Below, piece after piece: positions 10,801 to 18,669 of a stretch of 55,565 nt of DNA (positions are counted from its first letter, which is position 1; every line of letters begins with the position of its first letter). A program made the translations under genes and the position numbers. The stretch lies in IMG/VR virus record IMGVR_UViG_3300045412_000201, positions 1 through 55,565 of that record. The stretch is one strand, 5' to 3'. Under the pieces are notes generated by a model. That model had not been told where the DNA came from, did not search any database, and saw nothing but the letters and a program-made list of their open reading frames with translations. Source of the stretch: a virus.

Positions 10801-12151
10801 AGAAGCGATCGTCGCCTGCGGCGCGATCGCGGCGTCGATCCCGGTCACGCCGCCGGCCGGGTGGTTCACAGACCCCGCTCTCGGCAAGCCGACGCCGCTG
10901 ACGATCGACGACGGCGGCCGCGTGTTCGGCCACATCGCGGCCTGGAACGTCGACCACATCGGCATGACCGCCGGCACCAAGCCGCCGCGCAGTCGAAGCA
11001 AGTACGCGTACTTCCACACCGGTGTCGTCCGCGCCGACGACGGCCAGGACTACGCCGTCGGGCAGCTCACGCTCGCCGGAGGCCACGCGCCGCTCGAGGC
11101 CAGCGCCCGCGACGCCGTGAAGCACTACGACGACACCGCGTCCGCGGTCGCCGACGTCCACGCCGGAGAAGACTCGCACGGCATCTGGGTCGCAGGCGCG
11201 CTGCGCCCAGGCACGACACCGGAGCAGGTCCGAGCGATCCGCGCCTCGGCGCCGTCAGGCGACTGGCGCCCGATCCACGGCGCGCTCGAGCTCGTCGCGG
11301 TGTGCCAGGTCAACGTCCCAGGCTTCCCGATCGCTCGCGCGCTGATGGCGTCGGGCAAGGTCTACGCGCTCGTCGCCGCAGGCGCCGCGGCGCTCGCGAA
11401 GCTCAAGGCAGATGACCCCGTCTTGGCGCTCAACAAGCGCATCGAAGACGTAGAGAAGCTCGTCAAGGCGCCGCTCGAGATGCAGGCAGAGGCCGCAAGG
11501 GCGCGCTTCGCGTCGGCCAAGGCCGAGCGCGCGGCCGCCCTCGCCGCGCAGGTCGAGGAGCTCGGCGCACGCGTCGCGTCGGCCGTAGGGTACGACGAGG
11601 CGGGCTACATCTCGATGGAAAAACGCAAGAAGCTCGCCGGCGAGGGCCTGGCCCTGCCGGACGGCTCGTACCCGATCCGCAACGTCGAGGAGCTCAAGAA
11701 CGCGATCCAGGCCTACGGCCGCGGCAAGCCGTCGAAGCGCGCCGCGATCCGCCGCCACATCATGAAGCGCGCTCGCGCGCTCAAGAAGGCAGACCTGATC
11801 CCAGACAAGTGGAAGACGGCGTCTGTGTTCGTCGAGGAAGACGACATCTCGACCGACGAGCTTCGCGCGCGGATCGCGTCGGCGAGGCCGGCCGCCGAGC
11901 TCGCAGGCATCTCGCCGCGCGCCCGCAAGCAGCTCGCCAAGACCGGCAAGGCGCTCCCCGACGGCTCGTACCCGATCCGCAACGCCGCTGACCTGGAGGT
12001 CGCGATCGCGGCCTCGGCTCGGGCGAGCGAGGCCGACCGCGCAGAGGTCCGCCGGCACATCACCAAGCGCGCACGAGCGCTCGGCAAGAGCAGCCTCCTC
12101 CCGGCGGACTGGAAGCGGGCGCCGAACCCGAAGAGCGCGAAAGAGGGCTGA
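7844..12151 (+). CDS. Capsid maturation protease polyprotein
   Basis: 1435 residues from GTG 7844, several times longer than a simple prohead protease. Residues about 85-190 contain a basic domain (RKEHGRGGTPVG, then WALWGGDAAW). Residues about 685-760 hold another actinophage-type module (GGAEKLRRYW, GYCSLRHKEA). Residues about 790-1165 are the protease-like core seen in actinophage maturation proteases: GFVIPL, FHSGAIS, GDGHNGSVVVGRID, GPYGREAERL. The C-terminus has two copies of a helical domain (LPDGSYPIRN, then RRHIxKRARAL) at about 1268-1315 and 1373-1425, which is often attached to scaffold or protease proteins. Just upstream of the capsid gene, it presumably cleaves the scaffold-like arm during head maturation. 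The catalytic residues could not be assigned with certainty. Confidence 0.75.
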   Translation: MTKLHGVSGQFALFVDATSSRGVVIDIGHNIVDDVGDFSALATAHGWSLDPDDQDIDVPDAASDLAAGALADLSVSVVAAAGRMYTIPAAVRAEAERGLAWRKEHGRGGTPVGVNTARTLARGGQLGIKKVRHIAKYFPRHEVDKKGKAYRPGQDGYPSAGRIAWALWGGDAAWRWARAIVERENKKKKKSVRAGGVVVDENYAEYEDYGDAAAHAGDIESFKLAKEMSEDGFGPEFVARVRLDGSGIDRVYKVEHDGAVFVWDGGGWDDIGTVDGDILSYDRALDDPYDTTEKDHVLIDADSAMVVCARFHSAPFTPVRADDLDAEEARLVLLALDDLDWSEVDMAMAMTAAGEAGLEDSADDTPGVYTPEERSEKARSQVRDKGGRFAAMGSRVVVGGDRDNGRGKVTGINPSTQDVTVLLDNGTSVTVAAKLTEKEEDADKNAAVAQEGGNQDTAPLDTTGILGQPRAPIDRPKAVIPGALPALTPDDLRTILYDYPAWVKSTRDRQQAAPVEVPAARQPVGDNAPTPEASEYREGLEERSGKKLILDAKEHPMLKDFFKRKKDSALYYSPITSAGAERYAAPPRPGTALTPDTSDVPPMYLALVSPDDPQAVFDLVAIIPKSTTMPSPMTFKRVDGKWEQDAQILADLSSPTPPPVVALDNESYRDVLQQVDGSVAASALVAKGGLDRNRGGAEKLRRYWLYGRGALKIRWNTPGDWRRCFRQLAKYMGPRAKGYCSLRHKEATGLWTGDRLHRQMYGWGKKRLFSTDSIVPEDRYIELSASRAELFDKLPRVVVAGGYTDGSSGCGFVIPLVIPEDVESGDGRKFHSGAISMRELPLPLLWQVKTGDGHNGSVVVGRIDKMERTSNGIGKASGVFDSGPYGREAERLVKLGFLRGVSADLDQFEADSEKASDEAGKDKKSEKIGGDKISITKARVMAVTIVPKPAFEQCKIYATEDAEYAPQEGTVIPDGEYTEEVDALAAEAIVACGAIAASIPVTPPAGWFTDPALGKPTPLTIDDGGRVFGHIAAWNVDHIGMTAGTKPPRSRSKYAYFHTGVVRADDGQDYAVGQLTLAGGHAPLEASARDAVKHYDDTASAVADVHAGEDSHGIWVAGALRPGTTPEQVRAIRASAPSGDWRPIHGALELVAVCQVNVPGFPIARALMASGKVYALVAAGAAALAKLKADDPVLALNKRIEDVEKLVKAPLEMQAEAARARFASAKAERAAALAAQVEELGARVASAVGYDEAGYISMEKRKKLAGEGLALPDGSYPIRNVEELKNAIQAYGRGKPSKRAAIRRHIMKRARALKKADLIPDKWKTASVFVEEDDISTDELRARIASARPAAELAGISPRARKQLAKTGKALPDGSYPIRNAADLEVAIAASARASEADRAEVRRHITKRARALGKSSLLPADWKRAPNPKSAKEG

Positions 12152-12157
12152 AACTTC

Positions 12158-12709
12158 GTGGCCCAGAAGCACTTGCAAGAGCTTGCTCGCCGCAAGGGGA
12201 TCTACATCTCTGGCAAGACGCAGCCCCGCGACGCGAAGGGAAAGTTCCGGCAGGTGCTCGCGAGGATCAAGGAAGACCTCGGAAAGACCGGCCTCGACAG
12301 CGCGGTGAAAAAGATCGAGGAGGCCGAAAACCTCGACGACGCCGGAAACTACGCCCAGGCGTACGCCGCCGCGCAGGAGCTCAAGAAGATCTTCCAACGC
12401 CTCGACACGGGAGCTCTCAACGCGGATTCCGTTGAAAACGTGCGCGAGGCCGCGAGAGCTCTTGGCGAGGTCATGGCCAACCTGCCGCTGCCGTTCGGCC
12501 TAGACACCCAGAAGGTGCGGTTCAGCGACCTTCCGCCCGTGCTTCGAGACCTCATGGAGGACATGATGGAGCGGGTGGCCGAGAAGATCGGCGACGATGA
12601 CGCAGAGATCGCGACTCAAAAACTCGCGACGTACCGGACGGGGACCGACGTGATGTCTCAAGGCGAGGTGTCGGCCGAGATGTCGAAAATGCTGCGATTG
12701 CTCACCTGA
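12158..12709 (+). CDS. Helical head-module protein, unknown function
   Basis: 183 residues, GTG start 12158, six bases after the protease stop. It is mainly charged alpha helix, with a basic N-terminus (HLQELARRKGIY, then PRDAKGKFRQ) and long Glu/Ala/Asp helices. The N-terminal basic segment followed by a helical hairpin resembles small scaffold-associated or decoration proteins of actinophages, but no specific family is claimed. It is the last gene before the promoter of the capsid gene, and its 3' end contributes half of an inverted repeat flanking that promoter. Confidence 0.7.
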   Translation: MAQKHLQELARRKGIYISGKTQPRDAKGKFRQVLARIKEDLGKTGLDSAVKKIEEAENLDDAGNYAQAYAAAQELKKIFQRLDTGALNADSVENVREAARALGEVMANLPLPFGLDTQKVRFSDLPPVLRDLMEDMMERVAEKIGDDDAEIATQKLATYRTGTDVMSQGEVSAEMSKMLRLLT

Positions 12710-12737
12710 CGGTGTGCTATAGTCGACGCTAGGTGAG
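12701..12737. promoter_or_regulatory. Inverted repeat flanking the capsid promoter
   Basis: CTCACCT (12701-12707) and AGGTGAG (12731-12737) are perfect 7-bp inverted arms that embrace the -10 element at 12718-12723. The layout suits an operator or an RNA hairpin at the transcript start. Confidence 0.5.
12715..12723 (+). promoter_or_regulatory. Extended -10 promoter for major capsid gene
   Basis: TGCTATAGT is an extended -10 element (TGn plus TATAGT) in the 120-base gap before the capsid gene. No convincing -35 is seen at 16-18 bases upstream. It predicts a leader of about 100 nt before GTG 12830. Confidence 0.65.
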
Positions 12738-12829
12738 CGCCGCGCGCTGTTGCGCATGTCCCTCTTCCTGACCTATCCCCAGTAGTCAGCACCCGCGGCT
12801 ACGCAACTTGACTGACCCGAGGAGGGACA

Positions 12830-14704
12830 GTGGACCAAATCAAGACACAGATCGACACGATCACCGAGCTGTCGGACGAGCAACTTGCCGACCTGCAGAA
12901 CGAGATCTTGTCGACTTTTGAGAAGGTCGAGGGCGAAGAGCCGACTCCTCAGTCCGTCGACAACATGACGCAGCTCGCCGACATGCTCGACACGGTTCGC
13001 GCAGAGGCCAAGCGTCGCGAGGCACAGGCTCAAGAGCTTGCCGCGCGCGCAGCCGAAGCCGCCGCACGAGTCAAGAACGCCGCCGCGCATGAAAAGATGC
13101 CAGAAGGCGAAGAGGCTCCCGAGGCCGAAGCCCCCGAGGCAGGCGAAGAGCCGGCCGAGGAGGACAAGGAAGAGGAAGCTCCGATGCCGATGGCAGAAGC
13201 GTCGACAGCGACTGAAGCAGCGGCCGAACTTTCGGCCAAGACAGCGGAAGCACCGGCGAAGCCGGTGGCCGAGGCCGCGGCAGCTCCTGCCGCGGAGGCG
13301 GTCATCGAGGCCCAGGCCGGAGCCGAGGCTGCAGTGACAGAACCAGCAACAGCAACAACAACAACAGCGCCACAGGCGCAGGAGAAAACAGTCGTGAGCG
13401 CAGCAGCTAACGAAGAGAAGACCGAGGTCGCGGAGGTCACAACCTTCCAGGCCCCGGCTGATCACGCTCCCAAGATCAAGTCGGAGCCCGCACCGGTCGC
13501 AATCACAGCCGGCGCGGACATCCCCGGCTACACCGCGGGCAGCCCGATCAAGGACATGGCAGAAGTTGCCGAAGCGATGGCCAAGCGCTTGCACGGCCTT
13601 CGCCGCGTCAACGGCGGTGACGGCGAGCAGCACATCGTTGCGTCGTTCAGCACCACCTACCCGGAAGAGCGCATCCTCACGCAGGACGCCGAAGCCAACT
13701 GGGCGAAGGTCCAGGCCGTAGCAGGCCCTGAGGCCCTCGTCGCCTCAGGCGGGCACTCGGCTCCCTTCGAGGTCCGCTACGAGATCTTCGGTCTCGGCAC
13801 GACAGAGCGCCCCGTGCGCGACGCGCTGCCGAAGTTCTCGGCAGACCGCGGCGGCATCCGATTCATCACGCCGCCGACGCTGTCGAGCTACGCCAACGCG
13901 GTCGGTGTGTGGACGAACGCCATCGACACCAGCCCCGGCACCGACACGAAGACCAGCCTGACGGTTTCGGCCGCAGCGGAGAACACAGTCGCGACCGACG
14001 CGGTCACGCTGCAGCTGCAGTTCGGCAACCTGATGACGCGCGCGTACCCGGAGCTGATCGCTCGTCACAACGAGCTCGGCCTGATCCAGCACGCACGCGA
14101 GGCGGAGCAGTACCTGCTCAGCAAGATCAGCGCCGCGTCGACGGCCGTCACGACAAGCTCGCTCATGGGCTTCGCTCGCGACATGCTCGTCAACGTCGGC
14201 CGCGCTTGCACGGCGTTCCGCTCACGGCACCGCATGGCGCCGGACGCGCCGCTGCGCATGATCGCGCCGCACTGGGTGAAGGACGCGATGGTCGCTGACC
14301 TCACGCTCAACATGCCTGGCGACGGCACGATCAACGCCGCGACCCGCGAAGTCGAGGGCTACCTCTCGGCCCGCGGAGTGAACGTGACGTTCACGCCGGA
14401 CCAGAACGTGTACGCCAGCCAGTCAGCCGGTGCGCTCATCGAGTTCACCGACTCGTTCACGTGGTACCTCTTCCCCGAGGGCAGCTTCCTGTTCCTCGAC
14501 GGCGGTACCCTGGACCTGGGCATCATCCGCGACTCGACACTCGTCGGGACCAACGACTACAAGATGTTCGTTGAGACCTTCGAAGGCGTCGCGTTCGTCG
14601 GCATCGAGTCCCTGGCGGTCACATCGACGATCTCGGTCAACGGCGTGGCGGCAGCCCTCCGTGACACGACCGGCGGTGCCGCGGCCGCAGCCATCGAGTT
14701 CTAA
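12830..14704 (+). CDS. Major capsid protein with N-terminal scaffold-like arm
   Basis: 624 residues from GTG 12830, preceded by a strong GAGGAGGG ribosome site. Residues 1-200 are an Ala/Glu-rich helical arm (a helix, then low-complexity AEA runs and a TTTTAPQA linker) of the kind that serves as a built-in delta domain and is cleaved off. Residues from about 225 have the HK97-fold pattern: GHSAPFEVRYE, a long central helix (AREAEQYLLSKI), APHWVKDAM, a YLSARGVNVTFT strand, and terminal beta strands with LFPEGSFLFLDGG. The upstream protease probably trims the arm. It has its own promoter and a strong hairpin immediately downstream, consistent with the highest expression in the head operon. Confidence 0.9.
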   Translation: MDQIKTQIDTITELSDEQLADLQNEILSTFEKVEGEEPTPQSVDNMTQLADMLDTVRAEAKRREAQAQELAARAAEAAARVKNAAAHEKMPEGEEAPEAEAPEAGEEPAEEDKEEEAPMPMAEASTATEAAAELSAKTAEAPAKPVAEAAAAPAAEAVIEAQAGAEAAVTEPATATTTTAPQAQEKTVVSAAANEEKTEVAEVTTFQAPADHAPKIKSEPAPVAITAGADIPGYTAGSPIKDMAEVAEAMAKRLHGLRRVNGGDGEQHIVASFSTTYPEERILTQDAEANWAKVQAVAGPEALVASGGHSAPFEVRYEIFGLGTTERPVRDALPKFSADRGGIRFITPPTLSSYANAVGVWTNAIDTSPGTDTKTSLTVSAAAENTVATDAVTLQLQFGNLMTRAYPELIARHNELGLIQHAREAEQYLLSKISAASTAVTTSSLMGFARDMLVNVGRACTAFRSRHRMAPDAPLRMIAPHWVKDAMVADLTLNMPGDGTINAATREVEGYLSARGVNVTFTPDQNVYASQSAGALIEFTDSFTWYLFPEGSFLFLDGGTLDLGIIRDSTLVGTNDYKMFVETFEGVAFVGIESLAVTSTISVNGVAAALRDTTGGAAAAAIEF

Positions 14705-14730
14705 CCAAACTTGACGGCGCGACACCTCAA

Positions 14731-14762
14731 GCGGGGGCCGGAGAAATCTGACCGGCCCCCGC
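14731..14762 (+). terminator. Strong hairpin after capsid gene
   Basis: GCGGGGGCCGG and CCGGCCCCCGC form a perfect 11-bp stem with a 10-base loop (AGAAATCTGA). There is no T-run afterwards, so it may be a partial terminator or an mRNA-stabilising hairpin that sets capsid versus downstream expression. Confidence 0.65.
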
Positions 14763-14815
14763 CGCGGGGAGGTCGCGCCCTGGCAAAAGCAACCGCACGC
14801 ACATAGAGGAACCAG

Positions 14816-15682
14816 ATGGCTTTTCCAGCAAACGGAGTCGTAGAAGCGCCAGAGATATCGCTTCCGAAGTACGGCATCTTCTGTGTCGCAAAGCCGGAAA
14901 GTTCAGTAGACGAAGACAGGTGGATCCGCGGGTTCTCGCAGGAGTGGGACTCGACGCTGTACTCGGCGAAGTTGTTCGACGACACCGACACCACGAGCAG
15001 CACTCTCACGACGAACGCGACTCCGACTCGGTACGCGGAGATCAAGCCGTTCTTCATCGAGGTCGAAGACACGCTGTCGACGCTCGGCTTCCTCGCCGTC
15101 GACCGGTTCGCTCGACTGAAGCGCCAGGTCGAGGCGGTGACAGAAAAAGCGGTCGAGCGCGAGCTCTGGGTCGGCCCCGTCCGCAAGGGCGAGACCCACG
15201 ACAACCGAGCGCTGTCCAGCTCGTCCGCGACCGTCCTCAACGCCGGTGCGGCTCTGTCCGCGGTGAGAGCGCTCGCGCTTCTTGACCACAAGATCGCAGA
15301 CACCTCGCCGGTCGGAGAGCGTGGAGTGATCCACATCACGCGCGACGTCGCGTCGCTGCTCTCGAGTGACTTCGTGATCTTTCGAGGCGACGACTACATC
15401 CAGACGATCTCGGGCACTCCGGTCGTGGTCGGCTCAGGGTACACCGGAGTCGGCCCAGACGGCGACGCGAACGCCGCGGCCACGGACACGAACAAGTGGA
15501 TATACGCGACTGGCTCGGTGAAGACGTACGTAGGCGAGGTAGACGTCGTCAACGACAACTTCTCGCAGGCGTACAACGTCAGCGGAAACCAGAACGACAT
15601 GAAGATCAAGGCGATCAGGCCCGCGGCGGTGTACTTCAGCACGAGCGTGCACCTAGCGGTCAGGGTCAACCTGGCAGCGTAA
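14816..15682 (+). CDS. Second head structural protein (capsid-like or decoration)
   Basis: 288 residues, ATG 14816 with AGAGGA upstream. The central part (FFIEVEDTLSTLGF, a long helix around VEAVTEKAVEREL, HITRDVASLL, then VVVGSGYTGVG and a C-terminal strand VHLAVRVNLAA) has the helix-then-strand layout of HK97-fold shell proteins, and the position directly after the major capsid gene agrees. It could be a minor capsid protein or a vertex or decoration protein. I do not see enough to choose. The stop codon region doubles as the next promoter's -10 (TAAAAT). Confidence 0.7.
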   Translation: MAFPANGVVEAPEISLPKYGIFCVAKPESSVDEDRWIRGFSQEWDSTLYSAKLFDDTDTTSSTLTTNATPTRYAEIKPFFIEVEDTLSTLGFLAVDRFARLKRQVEAVTEKAVERELWVGPVRKGETHDNRALSSSSATVLNAGAALSAVRALALLDHKIADTSPVGERGVIHITRDVASLLSSDFVIFRGDDYIQTISGTPVVVGSGYTGVGPDGDANAAATDTNKWIYATGSVKTYVGEVDVVNDNFSQAYNVSGNQNDMKIKAIRPAAVYFSTSVHLAVRVNLAA

Positions 15683-15685
15683 AAT
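15680..15685 (+). promoter_or_regulatory. Possible -10 before tail protein gene
   Basis: TAAAAT in the context CAGCGTAAAAT, sharing CAGCGTARAAT with the site at 16797. It starts on the stop codon of the upstream gene and would give a leader of about 28 nt to ATG 15720. No TG extension or -35 is evident. Confidence 0.4.
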
Positions 15686-15719
15686 AGCAACGAACTAGCC
15701 ACCAAGGAGCATCCTCACA

Positions 15720-16766
15720 ATGGCAACACAAGACTACGCGGCAAGCATCCAAGGCGTCTCGATCCGCGTCACGCGGCTAGACGCGTCGGGCAACCTGCTC
15801 AACAACGACGGCGACAGCTACACGACATCGGCGTTCATGCGCATGTCGTTCACGCCTGAGTACGAAGAAGGCGACGAAATCACCGAGAAGTCGGCCGACG
15901 GCACGATCTGCGTGTCGTACAAGGCGCCGAACACCTTCAAGCGCATCACGATGGAGCTCGCGATCTGCGAGCCAGACCCGGAGCTGACGCAGCTCATCTC
16001 GGGCGGCTTGCTCCTCCGCAAGAACCTCGGCACGTTCGCCGCGCCAGACCGCCAGAGCATCGGCTGGTCGGCTCCGGCGGTCGGCGACGACCCGTCCGGC
16101 TTCGGCGTCGCGATCGAGTGCTGGTCGTTCGCCGTGAGCGACGGCCGGCGCGCCGCGACACGCCCGTACTTCCACTGGGTGTTCCCGTACTGCAAGCTTC
16201 GCCAGTCCGGCGACCGCGTGATCGAGAACGGCATGCTCGCGACGACGTTCGAGGGCTACGGCCTCGGCAACGTCGGCTTCGGCAACGGCCTCGATGACCG
16301 CTGGGAGTTCGCCGTCGCGACAGAGCGCGCGTACTCGTACGCTCGCTCCTCGTGGGCACCGACCGGCCGCAAGGGCTTCTACTCGTGGCACGGCGACCTC
16401 GTCGAGGCGGTCACGAACGTCGCGCGCACGGGCACGACCGCGACGCTCACGGTCAGCGGGACGCACGAGTTCGAGGTCGGCGACACGGTAGTCGTCGAAG
16501 GCCTGACCGCGACGGCGCTCAACGGGACGTTCACGATCACGGGCACGCCGACGACCAGCACGTTCACCTACACGACGCCGGCGTCGGGGACGATCGCCTC
16601 GGCCGCGGACTCCGGCACCGCCGAGGTCTACGCCAACGGCCGCTTGGTCACCGACTTCACGTCGCAGGGCTCGACGACCGCGTACAACGTCCCCGGCAAC
16701 GTGGACTACAACGAGGACAACGCGATCGACTTCATCATCGCCTCCACGGAGGACCCGACGTCCTGA
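15720..16766 (+). CDS. Major tail protein with C-terminal beta module
   Basis: 348 residues, ATG 15720 with AAGGAG upstream. The first 225 residues have the tail-tube pattern of actinophage major tail proteins: SFTPEYEEGDEI, CVSYKAPNTFKRITMELAIC, LISGGLLL, and a C-terminal YFHWVFPYCKL strand pair. Residues about 230-305 are an added beta module (ATLTVSGTHEFEVGDTVVV, GTFTITGTPT) that recurs in two other tail proteins of this phage. Such modules commonly decorate tail tubes and may bind cell surface glycans. Unusually, the gene precedes the head-to-tail adaptor rather than following the neck genes. Confidence 0.8.
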   Translation: MATQDYAASIQGVSIRVTRLDASGNLLNNDGDSYTTSAFMRMSFTPEYEEGDEITEKSADGTICVSYKAPNTFKRITMELAICEPDPELTQLISGGLLLRKNLGTFAAPDRQSIGWSAPAVGDDPSGFGVAIECWSFAVSDGRRAATRPYFHWVFPYCKLRQSGDRVIENGMLATTFEGYGLGNVGFGNGLDDRWEFAVATERAYSYARSSWAPTGRKGFYSWHGDLVEAVTNVARTGTTATLTVSGTHEFEVGDTVVVEGLTATALNGTFTITGTPTTSTFTYTTPASGTIASAADSGTAEVYANGRLVTDFTSQGSTTAYNVPGNVDYNEDNAIDFIIASTEDPTS

Positions 16767-16796
16767 CCGCTCGCAGGCGGGCGGCGCGCAACAGCG

Positions 16797-16802
16797 TAGA
16801 AT
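16797..16802 (+). promoter_or_regulatory. Possible -10 before adaptor gene
   Basis: TAGAAT in the context CAGCGTAGAAT, matching the element at 15680. It lies in the 80-base gap before the adaptor gene and predicts a leader near 38 nt with a GGAG ribosome site just before ATG 16847. Confidence 0.4.
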
Positions 16803-16846
16803 CGCTAGCGCACCACCCGTTCACCGTTTGCAAGACGGAGAAGTAG

Positions 16847-17998
16847 ATGTCAAACCTCTGGATCACGCCGAGCGAGCTTGGCGAGTACGCGAACAGCCAG
16901 TTCTCGTACCAGGCGTGCAAGTCGGCGTCGCAGCTTCTTTGGTCGATGTCTGGCCGCAGATACTCCGGCGTCAACACGGTCACAGAGCGCTACGTCTGCG
17001 CGTCGCGGAGCTATCGCTACGGCGCCTCGTCTCACAACTTCACCGCCGAGCTCGTCGACGGCGACGTCTACAACGTCCCGTACCAAGACTTCGACAACTA
17101 CGCAGACGTCACGAGCGACGGCCTCACGCCTCAGTCGCGACTTCGCCTGCGCGGGCGGCCCGTCATCGAGATCCACGAGGTCCGCAACCGCGCCGGCGAG
17201 CTGATCACGTCGGACAAGTACTACCTCGTCGACCACTCGACGGTCCAGCCCGCGCCGGGCTTCGCGTGGGCACCGTGCGACGTCGAGGTCACGTACACGT
17301 ACGGCGCACAGGCGCCGGCGCTCGGTCGCGAGGCCGCTCGGTACATGGCGATCCAGTTCGTCAAGCTGTGGTCCGGAGACGACTGCGAGCTCCCAGCGCG
17401 TGTCACGTCTGTGTCGCGCCAGGGAGTCTCGTACACGGTCCTCGACAGCCAAGAGTTCATCCAAGAGCTGCGGACAGGCGTCTACACCGTCGACCTGTTC
17501 CTCAAGTCGGTCAACCCAGACGGCGCCCGCGCGAAGGCGCGCGTGTTCACGCCGGACTTGCCGCGCGCCCGCGCGTACACGCCGAAGGCGCCGAAGCTCG
17601 GCAAGAGCGCGCTCGACATCGCGATCGTCCAGCACACGACGGGGTCGATGACGGTCGCGCTCGACACGATCAACGCAGAGTTCTTGGTCAACGAGCCGGG
17701 CTGGCTGCCGTCCGTGACCGTGAGGAACTACGCCGAGTCGCGCTCGGTCGACCTCGACCTCGCGGCGATCCAGTTCTTGGAGAGCGACACGAAGATCAAG
17801 GTCACCGTCAGCTACGCGAACGCTCTCCCGGTCCTCGGCAAGGTCGACCCAGGCACGTACGACATCTACGCGACGCGGCCGCACCCGCTGTTCTCCGGCG
17901 AGACAGAGACGGTGTACATCTGCTCCGGGAACCTCAAGGTGCAGCTCGCCACCTCGCTCGTCAACGCGATCACGCTTGAGCCGGGGACGCCCGCGTAG
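16847..17998 (+). CDS. Head-to-tail adaptor
   Basis: 383 residues, ATG 16847 with ACGGAG upstream. The N-terminal 210 residues match the actinophage adaptor (gp6/gp15-like) layout: an N-terminal helical start (WITPSELGEYANSQFSYQAC), LLWSMSGRRY, a variable beta region, then the characteristic end FVKLWSGDDCELPARV and SVSRQGVSYTVLDS. Residues about 245-383 form a further beta-rich domain ending in VYICSGNLKVQL that is not part of the usual adaptor and may be a decoration or neck appendage. It forms the dodecameric ring below the portal. Confidence 0.75.
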   Translation: MSNLWITPSELGEYANSQFSYQACKSASQLLWSMSGRRYSGVNTVTERYVCASRSYRYGASSHNFTAELVDGDVYNVPYQDFDNYADVTSDGLTPQSRLRLRGRPVIEIHEVRNRAGELITSDKYYLVDHSTVQPAPGFAWAPCDVEVTYTYGAQAPALGREAARYMAIQFVKLWSGDDCELPARVTSVSRQGVSYTVLDSQEFIQELRTGVYTVDLFLKSVNPDGARAKARVFTPDLPRARAYTPKAPKLGKSALDIAIVQHTTGSMTVALDTINAEFLVNEPGWLPSVTVRNYAESRSVDLDLAAIQFLESDTKIKVTVSYANALPVLGKVDPGTYDIYATRPHPLFSGETETVYICSGNLKVQLATSLVNAITLEPGTPA

Positions 17999-18000
17999 CC

Positions 18001-18150
18001 ATGCAGCTCAAGACGAGGAAGAACAAGCACGACTACCTCCCCAACGGGCAGCCAGCCCGCTCGACGGCGGCGGCGCGCCCGGTGCGCAAGCGCGATCGAG
18101 ATCGAGACCGAGAAGAGCAGGACGCCGGGCAAGAAGACTCGCCGGAATAG
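18001..18150 (+). CDS. Small basic/acidic hypothetical protein
   Basis: 49 residues from ATG 18001, two bases after the adaptor stop and nine bases before the next gene. It is extremely charged: a Lys/Arg N-terminal half (KTRKNKHDYLP), a run of alternating Arg and Asp (KRDRDRDRE), then a Glu/Asp tail. No fold or family is recognised. It fills the gap in phase with good spacing, so it is probably expressed. It could be a small neck or DNA-contacting protein. Confidence 0.5.
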   Translation: MQLKTRKNKHDYLPNGQPARSTAAARPVRKRDRDRDREEQDAGQEDSPE

Positions 18151-18159
18151 CGTAGCAGC

Positions 18160-18669
18160 ATGCACATCGTCGACATCTCTAACGTCAGCGCCGACGCGCT
18201 CCACCTCAAGAACCTGCTCGAGGGCGTCTTGGACCGTGTCGAGGGCATCTACACCTCGTACAACGTGCCGATCCCGGAGCGCCGCTACTGGACGATGGGC
18301 ATCCCGGCGATCGACTGCGAGCAGCTCGTCGTGCACTTCGTGCAGGCGTACCTCGGCCCGCCTGGAGCGCAAGACAACTCGCCGAACCGGTGCAACACCG
18401 TGCGCAGCGCGTCTCTGATCGTGTCAGTCGCTCGCGCGCTACCCGTCGTGATGACACAGGGAGTGAAGCCGCCGTCACCCGAAAAAATCTCAGAGGGGTC
18501 AGAGATCTCCGCCGTCGACGCGTGGATCTTGCTGCAGTCGCTCAACTCTCTCGACATGTGGGAAGGCGAGGGCATCTTCGGGCCAGGCGTCATCGCGACC
18601 GTCGAGACGGGCGACCCAGAGGGCGGGTTCCGCCTCGTCTCGATGCAAGTGACGATGGCGATACCCTGA
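18160..18669 (+). CDS. Neck or tail-completion protein
   Basis: 169 residues, ATG 18160. The N-terminus is helical (LHLKNLLEGVLDRV), followed by PERRYWTMG and a Cys-containing CEQLVVHFVQAYLG segment, ASLIVSVARALPVV, and a C-terminal strand FRLVSMQVTMAIP. The compact alpha/beta layout and the slot between adaptor and HK97-gp10-like gene suggest a stopper or tail terminator, but the family is not identified. It ends in a one-base TGATG overlap with the next gene. Confidence 0.65.
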   Translation: MHIVDISNVSADALHLKNLLEGVLDRVEGIYTSYNVPIPERRYWTMGIPAIDCEQLVVHFVQAYLGPPGAQDNSPNRCNTVRSASLIVSVARALPVVMTQGVKPPSPEKISEGSEISAVDAWILLQSLNSLDMWEGEGIFGPGVIATVETGDPEGGFRLVSMQVTMAIP

